This document shows, in pieces, positions 1 through 6,035 of a stretch of DNA of 7,482 nucleotides. Positions within the stretch are counted from its first letter, which is position 1. Each line of letters opens with the position of its first letter. Below the pieces are notes generated by a model. It had not been told where the DNA came from. It saw nothing but the letters and a program-made list of their open reading frames with translations, and made no database searches. A program made the position numbers and the translations under genes. Where the stretch lies: contig DKKL01000011.1 of assembly GCA_002455255.1 (NCBI GenBank), forward strand, positions 23,048 through 30,529, written 5' to 3'. The DNA comes from Candidatus Tepidiaquacellales bacterium UBA6667. Lineage in GTDB: Bacteria; Bacteroidota; Ignavibacteria; Tepidaquicellales; Tepidaquicellaceae.

Positions 1-931
1 TATCTCTTCGACAAGCTACGGCTTCGTCTAAAGTTTTATTTACAATTTTTGGGTCGAGACCAAAAGAATTTTTGTATAAACGTCCGTCTTCGGTGAAAAT
101 GGCAGAAGGTTTACCATCAGTAATCATAAAAATTTGTTTATTAACAGAACCTTGTTTTTTTAGAATATTTCTTGCTAATCTTAAACCTGCTTTAGTATTC
201 GTATGAAATGGACCAACAGAAATAAACGGTAAATCTCTCAGTTCAACCTGTTTAGCATCATCTCCGAATAATACAACACTTAGTCTGTCTTTTTTAAATT
301 TTGTTGAAATTAATTCAGATAGTCCCAGTGCTACTTCTTTAGCGGGAGTGATTCTATCTTCACCATATAAGACCATACTATGCGAGATATCTATCATAAG
401 AACTGTTGCACAGGTTGTCAGATGTTCAGATTCATAAACTTCTATATCATCTTCTTTTAAAGTCAGATTATCGATAGAAGAATTTATAAAAGCATTTTTA
501 ATTGTTGAAGTAAAATCAATATTGGAAACAGAATCACCAAAAGAAAATTTTTTTATTTCGCTCAGTTTGTCAATACCATTTCCTGATTTGTTTGTTTCGT
601 GAAAACCAGTAGTATCAATTTTTATTCCGGAAAAAATTTTTTTCAAAGAATCAGTTCTGATTCTTTGAGATCCTTTATTAGTCAGGATTTTCATACCATC
701 TTTTTCAGCGATATAACCTTGTTTTTTCAATTCATCTACAAAATCAGAAAAAGAAAAATTATTATCAAAGATTTTATATTCAGAATTCAAATCTTCTAAC
801 CACTGGAGAGCATCTTCTACATCACCATTTGTTTGAATAAGCAGGTAACTAAAAAAAGAAAACAACTCTTCCAAACGTTTATCATCAGTTAATGAAAAAG
901 GAGTCCATTTGGAATATCTGAGTTGAATCAA
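1..931 (-). CDS. VWA (von Willebrand factor A) domain protein, C-terminus cut by window edge
   Basis: This frame is open from a TTG at 931-929 to the window edge: 310 codons, with the C-terminus missing. Residues 1-170 are a mostly polar, partly helical region of unknown role that opens with an RYSKWTPF motif (residues 5-12). A VWA domain follows from about residue 174. Its metal-ion-dependent adhesion site is complete as far as visible: DISHS (D181, S183, S185), a threonine in HTNT (244-246) and D272 in MITDG. No signal peptide or membrane segment is seen, so it is probably cytoplasmic. Such VWA proteins often work with MoxR or magnesium-chelatase-like AAA+ ATPases (family knowledge); no partner is in the window. 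The start is forced: an in-frame TAA, which is also the nuoN stop, lies two codons upstream, and the next ATG is residue 80, past the RYSKW motif. The gap to nuoN is 3 nt. The domain call is firm; the biological role is unknown. Confidence 0.88.
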   Translation of the reverse strand, partial: MIQLRYSKWTPFSLTDDKRLEELFSFFSYLLIQTNGDVEDALQWLEDLNSEYKIFDNNFSFSDFVDELKKQGYIAEKDGMKILTNKGSQRIRTDSLKKIFSGIKIDTTGFHETNKSGNGIDKLSEIKKFSFGDSVSNIDFTSTIKNAFINSSIDNLTLKEDDIEVYESEHLTTCATVLMIDISHSMVLYGEDRITPAKEVALGLSELISTKFKKDRLSVVLFGDDAKQVELRDLPFISVGPFHTNTKAGLRLARNILKKQGSVNKQIFMITDGKPSAIFTEDGRLYKNSFGLDPKIVNKTLDEAVACRRD

Positions 932-934
932 ATT

Positions 935-2368
935 TTACACTTTGAAAAGGTTAAAAAATACTTCGGGGAATAATCCAAAAAAGAGAGTACCAACTATGGT
1001 TAAAGATACGGCAAAATTTGTAAGAGGAGAGACTCTGTAAACATCCTGAGAATATTCAGTATTGTCAGAATCCATAAACCACATATACACAATAAGTTTT
1101 AAATAGTAATAAACAGAAACAACACTTATTAGAATACCAACAATGGAAAGCCAGATTAAGTTAGCCTGAATAGCCGCATAGAAGATGTAATATTTTCCCC
1201 AAAACCCTGCAAACGGTGGAATTCCTGCGAGAGAAAACAGAAAAATAGTAAAGAAAATGGCAAGAACCGGATTTTCTTTAGCAAGACCTTTGTAATTATT
1301 CAATTCAAGATTTTTAAATTCATTAGTGTCAGAAGAATTTTGTTCGAGAATTGAAATTATAATGAATGCACCTAATTGCATAAAAACATAAGCAACGAGA
1401 TAAAAAATAATACCTTTTAAAGCCCAGTCGTTCATAGAAGCAATACCAACCATAATATAACCGGCACTTGCAATAGAAGAATAAGCTAAAAGTCTTTTAA
1501 CATTTGATTGTGATAAAGCAATTACGCTTCCGATAAGCATAGTTAGAATTGCCGCAACAGAAAAAACCGGTCTGAAAGTAGTAATATTGGAAGCGAGCGA
1601 TACAACAATAGGCAAAATAACACCAACAGCAGCAATTTTACCAGCGGTAGACATCATACCGGTAATAGTTGTCGGAGCACCTTCGTAAACATCCGGAACC
1701 CACATCTGAAAAGGAAAAACACCAAGTTTAAAAAAGAATCCAACCATAAATAATCCAAATCCGATTAAGAAAGTTGGCGTTTTAATTAATTCACCTGCAG
1801 AAGAAATTGTGCTTATATTAGTAGTACCTAAAACGCCATACATAAGTGCAATACCGTATAATAAAAATCCTGTCATAAAGGCACCGAGTAAAAAGTATTT
1901 CAAAGCAGATTCATTTGATTTTATTCGTTTTCTCATAAAGCCGGCCAATACATAAAAACAAATAGACATCAACTCAAGCCCTAAAAAAACGAGTAATAAA
2001 TCGTTACCAATTACCATTAAAATCATACCCATTACGGAAAATAACATCAGAGAATAATATTCGCCAAAATTTATTCCTTCTTTTTCGATATAACTTTTAG
2101 ATGAAAAAACAGAGATTAATATTGCGGTCAGAATCAGAACCTGAAAAGTGGTAGAGAGAATATTGATTCTGATAAAGTTATTGAAAACAATTGTAGCAAT
2201 ATCAATATGAATAAAAGCAGTAGATAAAGCTGCGACGACAGTAACTATTGTAAACCAGAAAACAACATTTTTGTTTTTAGAAAATGCATCTATTACTAAA
2301 GTTACAGTAGCACCGATAGTAATAATCAAAAGAGGAATAATATAATTAAAATCCTGAAGTTGTATCAT
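935..2368 (-). CDS. nuoN: NADH-quinone oxidoreductase subunit N (complex I, proton-pumping antiporter-like subunit)
   Basis: NuoN is one of the three antiporter-like membrane subunits of respiratory complex I, coupling NADH:quinone electron transfer to ion translocation across the inner membrane. The 477-residue product is close to the 485 of E. coli NuoN and is almost entirely hydrophobic helices. The conserved charged residues sit in family-typical motifs: E132 in GLELMS, K157 in ESALKYF, K214 in FFFKLG just before PFQMWVPDVYEGAP (219-232), K244 in STAGKIA, and K392 in GIPPFAGFWGKYY (382-394). NVKRLLAYSSIASAGY (289-304) is also a family signature. I see no lost key residue, so it should be functional. 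The start is an ATG lying inside vanZ (23-nt overlap), with CTAAAA instead of a Shine-Dalgarno directly before it. Unusually, the neighbours are not nuoM/nuoL but vanZ-like and nnr upstream and a VWA gene downstream. Confusion with NuoL, NuoM or Mrp subunits is unlikely given the NuoN-specific length and motifs. Confidence 0.96.
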   Translation of the reverse strand: MIQLQDFNYIIPLLIITIGATVTLVIDAFSKNKNVVFWFTIVTVVAALSTAFIHIDIATIVFNNFIRINILSTTFQVLILTAILISVFSSKSYIEKEGINFGEYYSLMLFSVMGMILMVIGNDLLLVFLGLELMSICFYVLAGFMRKRIKSNESALKYFLLGAFMTGFLLYGIALMYGVLGTTNISTISSAGELIKTPTFLIGFGLFMVGFFFKLGVFPFQMWVPDVYEGAPTTITGMMSTAGKIAAVGVILPIVVSLASNITTFRPVFSVAAILTMLIGSVIALSQSNVKRLLAYSSIASAGYIMVGIASMNDWALKGIIFYLVAYVFMQLGAFIIISILEQNSSDTNEFKNLELNNYKGLAKENPVLAIFFTIFLFSLAGIPPFAGFWGKYYIFYAAIQANLIWLSIVGILISVVSVYYYLKLIVYMWFMDSDNTEYSQDVYRVSPLTNFAVSLTIVGTLFFGLFPEVFFNLFKV

Positions 2369-2768
2369 TTTTAGTTATATCAAGTTTTTTAGAGTGATAA
2401 TAAATTTTAATAATAATATAAACAAAAAGAGCACCTAAAGAATTAGCTATTACATCATACAAATCGGGAAATCTACCCGGTGTAAATTTTTGATGGATTT
2501 CGTCAGAAATTCCATATAAAATTGAGAATAATAATGCAAATTCAGGTGCATAATGTTTCAATTTAACATATTTAAATTGATTTTTTAAGGAAATAAAAAA
2601 TAACAATGCAAGCACCGCAAAAATTAAAAAATGAATAATTTTATCCGCAAAATCGAAATCAAGATTTGGAAAATTATTTCCGGGAATTGAAGATTGAATA
2701 AAAATGATAACTAAATAACAATAAAGGATAAAATGATATTTAAAAAAATGTATTGTTTTCGAGTTCAA
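2346..2768 (-). CDS. VanZ-like small integral membrane protein
   Basis: This 140-residue membrane protein has the VanZ-family pattern. A first hydrophobic segment (about 12-26) ends in FIQSSIPG. DKIIHF (42-47) leads into segment two (47-61). A third segment (about 76-87) ends in the hallmark LYGISDEIHQKFTPGR (84-99), then PDLYDVIANSLGA with acidic D102 and D105 precedes the last segment (about 107-122). VanZ was named from a teicoplanin-resistance cluster, but most homologues are uncharacterised, so resistance should not be inferred. The start is a TTG: an in-frame TAA lies two codons upstream, and no ATG or GTG occurs before the first membrane segment. The start lies inside nnr (29-nt overlap) and the end inside nuoN (23-nt overlap), which suggests translational coupling. 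The role is unknown; an envelope function would fit the PASTA gene at the head of the operon. Confidence 0.88.
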   Translation of the reverse strand: MNSKTIHFFKYHFILYCYLVIIFIQSSIPGNNFPNLDFDFADKIIHFLIFAVLALLFFISLKNQFKYVKLKHYAPEFALLFSILYGISDEIHQKFTPGRFPDLYDVIANSLGALFVYIIIKIYYHSKKLDITKNDTTSGF

Positions 2769-4290
2769 GAATTATTTTAGGGATTACATCTAACATATCA
2801 GATGCAATCATAGAATTTTGATTTATATTATATAAAAACTCACTTGATAAACCCTGAATGAGCAGAGAGTTTATAACTGATTTTTCAGGAGAATTTAACG
2901 TTGCAAAACAGGAAGCCAATATTCCTGAGAGTATGTCACCTGTTCCAAAAGAAGCAAGATTTTCTTTTCCAAAATTGCTTATCAAGGTAATTTTTCCATT
3001 TGTGAAAATGGATGTAGAACCTTTTAAGAGCAAATTAATATTATTATCAGCAGCGAAAGATTTAGTTAATTCATAAATATTGTTATCTAAATCACTTTTT
3101 GAATAACCAGTAAGATTTAAAAATTCTCCTGTATGAGGAGTTATAATTAATTCAGAATTTGAATTTCTTAGTAACTTAATATTTGAATTAAAAGCGAAAA
3201 GAGCATCGGCATCAATAATATATTTTCCAGGAATTTCTGCAATAATTTTTATGATTAAGGACATAGTTTCTGCATCCCTTCCTAAGCCGGGACCCAGAAC
3301 TGTACAATCACTCCAGAGAATTTTATCTTTTATTTTTTCAAAATTTTCGGAATTATTTTTAATACCACTATTAGAATTTACAGCAAGAGGAAGTTTTACA
3401 GATTCAATAATATTTTCAGAGATATGTGAATATATATTTTCAGGAAGAGCAGAAACAACAGCACCCGAACCAGTACGAAAAGATGCTTTTGCAGTTAATA
3501 TTGCGGCACCGGGATAATTTATATTACCAGCCAAAATAAATACTTTTCCGTTGGAATATTTATTTGCAGTTAACTTTCTTTTTATAGAAGAGTAATCCGA
3601 CAATTCAATTTTATAAATATTTTTTGTATTAAATTCAGAAAATATTTTCTGAGAAATCCCGATATCAATTAATCTAACTTTTCCACTGCATAGTTTACCT
3701 TTATCAAATAAAGTTTCAAATTTATATGCACCCATAGATAAAGTATGAGATGCGTTAACAGTTAAGTTTGAATTATACGTTGATAACCCGGAAGGGATAT
3801 CTATCGAAATTACATTTTGTTTTTTGAATGAATTTATAAGATTGATAACATCATTAGTTTTGTTATCAGGTTCACCTTTAAAACCAATTCCAAACAAACA
3901 ATCGACAACCAATTCGTTTGAAGAATTTTCGAATTTTAAGTTATTTATTGAGGATATAATTTCTAAATATTTTGAGTTTGAATTAAGAAGTAAATTTAAA
4001 TTATATAATGCATCGCCTTTATATAAATCAATTTCATAACATAAAATTAATTTTACGGGAATATTATCAGACAAAAGACTTCCGGCAATTACTAAACCAT
4101 CACCTGCATTATTACCTTTTCCACAGAAAATAATAACTTGTCTAAATGAATTTTGATAAAAGTAATCTTTAATGAAAGCAGCTGAATTAATGCCTGCTGA
4201 TTTCATAAGGTTAAGTGAGGATAAATTGTATTTATTTAAAATTTCTTTTTCGGCAAAAAGAAAATCCTGATTGAAAAACACATTATTCAT
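2740..4290 (-). CDS. nnr: Bifunctional NAD(P)H-hydrate epimerase / ADP-dependent (S)-NAD(P)H-hydrate dehydratase
   Basis: The enzyme repairs NADHX and NADPHX, hydrated forms of the cofactors. The N-terminal YjeF_N domain interconverts the R and S epimers, and the C-terminal ribokinase-like domain dehydrates the S form using ADP. At 516 residues it is the length of the E. coli fused enzyme. Epimerase domain (about 1-215): GKGNNAGDG (57-65), a variant of the usual GNNGGDG loop; D130 in VVDCLFGIG; and DIPSG (164-168). Dehydratase domain (about 230-510): GKVFILAGNINYPGAA (248-263), GPGLGRD (333-339), IIDADAL (358-364), TPHTGE (384-389), LLLKGS (420-425) and the catalytic-type GTGD (449-452). Both halves look intact. 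It starts with an ATG, leaving 1 nt after the rpe stop (TGA-A-ATG), and it overlaps the vanZ start by 29 nt. No transmembrane segment is seen. Being in one transcript with a complex I subunit is suggestive, but the functional link is inference. Confidence 0.95.
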   Translation of the reverse strand: MNNVFFNQDFLFAEKEILNKYNLSSLNLMKSAGINSAAFIKDYFYQNSFRQVIIFCGKGNNAGDGLVIAGSLLSDNIPVKLILCYEIDLYKGDALYNLNLLLNSNSKYLEIISSINNLKFENSSNELVVDCLFGIGFKGEPDNKTNDVINLINSFKKQNVISIDIPSGLSTYNSNLTVNASHTLSMGAYKFETLFDKGKLCSGKVRLIDIGISQKIFSEFNTKNIYKIELSDYSSIKRKLTANKYSNGKVFILAGNINYPGAAILTAKASFRTGSGAVVSALPENIYSHISENIIESVKLPLAVNSNSGIKNNSENFEKIKDKILWSDCTVLGPGLGRDAETMSLIIKIIAEIPGKYIIDADALFAFNSNIKLLRNSNSELIITPHTGEFLNLTGYSKSDLDNNIYELTKSFAADNNINLLLKGSTSIFTNGKITLISNFGKENLASFGTGDILSGILASCFATLNSPEKSVINSLLIQGLSSEFLYNINQNSMIASDMLDVIPKIILELENNTFF

Positions 4291-4291
4291 T

Positions 4292-4948
4292 TCAGGAAAT
4301 TAATTTTTTCAATTCAGAAGTTGTTTTTGAGATATTTCCTGATTTAAAAATTGAGGCACCACAGACAAACATATCTACACCGGAATCAGATAAATTTTTA
4401 ATATTATCCATACCAACCCCGCCATCAATTTCAATTAAACAATCAGAATTATTTTTTAGAATCAGTTTTTTTGTTTTTTTAACTTTATCAAGTGAAGAAG
4501 GTATAAATTTTTGCCCACCAAAACCCGGATTAACACTCATAATCAAAATAAAATCAACATAAGTTATAATTTCTTCCAAACTAAAAACATTTGTTGCAGG
4601 GTTAAGTACAATACCAGCTTTACAACCCTCATCTTTTATTTGATTAATTAATCTATGTAAGTGATTATTATTTTCAATGTGAACAGATATATAATCTGCA
4701 CCTGCTTTTGCAAATTTACCAATAAAATTTTCGGGATTATTTATCATTAAATGAACATCCAAAGGAACATCAGTAATTTGATTTACCAAAGAAACTAAAT
4801 CAGGTCCAAAACTTATGTTAGGAACGAATTGACCATCCATAATATCACAATGAATAATATCAGCCCCACCTTTTACACTTTCCAGAATATCATTTTCTAA
4901 ATTCTTAAAATCAGCGGCAAGTATTGATGGGCAGATAAATTTTTTCAT
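4292..4948 (-). CDS. rpe: Ribulose-phosphate 3-epimerase
   Basis: Rpe interconverts D-ribulose 5-phosphate and D-xylulose 5-phosphate in the pentose phosphate pathway, in the cytoplasm. The 218-residue product is a single TIM barrel of normal length. Visible family motifs are PSILAADF (7-14), HCDIMDGQFVPNISFG (33-48), DVHLM (64-68), SVNPGFGGQKF (138-148), IEIDGGV (172-178) and the phosphate-binding GASIF (197-201). The expected metal ligands H33, D35, H66 and D175 are all present, and D35 and D175 are the acid/base pair by family knowledge. The ATG start is unambiguous because the motif-bearing N-terminus begins at residue 4. It follows the PASTA gene stop by 5 nt and precedes nnr by 1 nt. 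CTAAAA lies 3 nt before the ATG in place of a Shine-Dalgarno. Nothing unusual is seen in the protein. The closest alternative in the same fold, allulose-6-phosphate epimerase, is less likely given the overall match to housekeeping Rpe. Confidence 0.97.
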   Translation of the reverse strand: MKKFICPSILAADFKNLENDILESVKGGADIIHCDIMDGQFVPNISFGPDLVSLVNQITDVPLDVHLMINNPENFIGKFAKAGADYISVHIENNNHLHRLINQIKDEGCKAGIVLNPATNVFSLEEIITYVDFILIMSVNPGFGGQKFIPSSLDKVKKTKKLILKNNSDCLIEIDGGVGMDNIKNLSDSGVDMFVCGASIFKSGNISKTTSELKKLIS

Positions 4949-4953
4949 AGATT

Positions 4954-5886
4954 TTAGAATCCGGAGTTTTCTTCCGATTTATTTTCATTTTTATTTTTTT
5001 CTTCACGTTTCATAGGCAATGTTTTTTTTTCTTTATCATTAGATTTTGAATTATTATCAGGTTCTTTAGTGTTTTTATTTTCGTCTTTTTGTTTTTCTTC
5101 CTTAATATTTTCCTTTGGTTTATCCTGTTCGTCTAAACCGGTTTCAGATTCTTCAATTTCCGGAATTTCTTTTATCATTTTTTTAGAAATGAACAAATCG
5201 ACTGAAGTATTTTCGTACGCTGATTTTTCTTTTTTAGGATATTGGTCTAATACCTGCCCCGGAGGAACATCATTACTTGATATATAATTTATTTTACCAA
5301 TTTTCAGTTTAGAATCTGTTACAATTTTTTTAGCTTCTTCAAGTTTTTTCCCGATTAAGTCCGGAATTCTTAAATTACCAAGTTCAGGACCGTTAGATAA
5401 AATTAAATCAATTTTTGTATTTTTTCTAACTTTACTTCCCGGTTGTACGACTTGAGATACGATAAAATCTTCCGGAATATCAAATGAGAATTTTTTAACA
5501 ATGTCACCAATTTGTAAATTTCTTTGTTCAAGTGAAAACTTGGCATCTCTGATAGATCTGCCAATCAAACGAGGCACCTCAACTAATTGTTCACCACCGC
5601 AAACAGTAAGATAAATTCTTCTGTCCATTTTAACATTTTGACCGGCAGGAGGATTTTGTTCTAACACAAGCCCGATGGGTTTTGATTCATCATATTTTAC
5701 ATCACCTTGTTTTACTTCTAAACCAACTGCTTCAATTTTTTGTTTGGCTTCAATAAAATTGAGTCCAATTACATCAGGGACAAGAGTGGTATTAGTGTGC
5801 TTCACATACCAAGGCATCAAAAGACTATTGAATAAAAATATTATACCTATTATAATTAAAACAGTAATTCCGAATTTCTTTAACAT
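4954..5886 (-). CDS. Membrane-anchored PASTA-domain protein, no kinase or transpeptidase domain
   Basis: This 310-residue protein has an N-terminal signal anchor (hydrophobic about 7-24, preceded by MLKK) and then three PASTA repeats, at roughly 35-97, 102-166 and 172-236. Each opens with a PD(V/L)IG or PRLIG motif and closes with the typical beta-strand (IYLTVCGG, IDLILSNG, VDLFISKK). PASTA modules usually lie outside the membrane and bind peptidoglycan fragments in Ser/Thr kinases and penicillin-binding proteins; here neither catalytic domain is present. The final 74 residues (237-310) are low complexity, dominated by K, E, N and D, and probably disordered. The ATG at 5886-5884 gives a sensible anchor. 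It is the first gene of the minus-strand operon, so the operon promoter should lie between it and the divergent lipoprotein gene. The architecture is certain; a role in cell-wall sensing or scaffolding is inference. Confidence 0.9.
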   Translation of the reverse strand: MLKKFGITVLIIIGIIFLFNSLLMPWYVKHTNTTLVPDVIGLNFIEAKQKIEAVGLEVKQGDVKYDESKPIGLVLEQNPPAGQNVKMDRRIYLTVCGGEQLVEVPRLIGRSIRDAKFSLEQRNLQIGDIVKKFSFDIPEDFIVSQVVQPGSKVRKNTKIDLILSNGPELGNLRIPDLIGKKLEEAKKIVTDSKLKIGKINYISSNDVPPGQVLDQYPKKEKSAYENTSVDLFISKKMIKEIPEIEESETGLDEQDKPKENIKEEKQKDENKNTKEPDNNSKSNDKEKKTLPMKREEKNKNENKSEENSGF

Positions 5887-6035
5887 ATTATTAAATTAAT
5901 AATTTATTTTTTAACAATAAATTTAAAAGCAATGTTCCTATACAAGATATGAATTGATTTAATTCTTAATTTAGAACTTGAAATTTACAAATAAGGTATG
6001 TAGTTTTTTGATTGTATAAAAAATTAACTAAAAAT
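5887..6035. promoter_or_regulatory. Divergent intergenic region between the PASTA operon and the serine hydrolase gene
   Basis: This 149-nt, extremely AT-rich region separates two divergently transcribed starts and must carry the promoters of both. A rightward candidate is described separately. For the leftward operon I find no good promoter: TAAATTTA at 5918-5925 resembles a Bacteroidota -7 element, but the nearest upstream TTG (minus strand, 5945-5943) is 17 nt away, shorter than the usual 19-21. A 17-bp AT-only palindrome (5887-5903) touches the PASTA ATG. No small ORF or RNA gene is evident. Confidence 0.55.
5977..6008 (+). promoter_or_regulatory. Candidate Bacteroidota-type promoter for the serine hydrolase gene
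   Basis: The sequence CTTG (5977-5980), a 20-nt spacer, then TAGTTTTT (6001-6008) resembles the Bacteroidota consensus TTTG-N19-21-TAnnTTTG, with one mismatch in each element. Transcription would begin near 6013-6016, giving a leader of about 20 nt before the ATG at 6036. In AT-rich DNA such matches arise by chance, so the call is tentative. Confidence 0.38.

Noticed and set aside
599..799. Plus-strand ORF of 66 codons
   Set aside because: It lies antisense within the VWA gene, which has clear domain motifs in the other strand; the translated product has no recognisable features.
899..2368. NuoN and the VWA protein both begin with MIQL, suggesting a duplicated start region
   Set aside because: The nucleotide sequences differ at synonymous positions and similarity ends after four residues, so coincidence is the better explanation.
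2346..2768. Antibiotic (teicoplanin) resistance role for the VanZ-like gene
   Set aside because: No vanA-type genes are nearby, and VanZ-family proteins are widespread in bacteria without glycopeptide resistance; only the family name is supported.
2858..4039. Three plus-strand ORFs of 71-88 codons (2858-3076, 3251-3517, 3824-4039)
   Set aside because: All are antisense to nnr, whose two domains are intact across the whole stretch; none has a leader, motif or spacing that suggests a gene.
5069..5287. Plus-strand ORF of 72 codons rich in Ser and Phe
   Set aside because: It is the antisense shadow of the K/E-rich tail and third PASTA repeat; the composition simply mirrors GAA/AAA codons on the other strand.
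5675..5899. Plus-strand ORF of 74 codons extending into the intergenic region
   Set aside because: It is antisense to the PASTA protein's N-terminus and anchor, with no family resemblance.
6012..6035. TTG start giving a 409-residue serine hydrolase
   Set aside because: A downstream ATG gives a complete lipoprotein signal peptide, has CTAAAA just upstream, and fits the candidate promoter. The longer form cannot be excluded.
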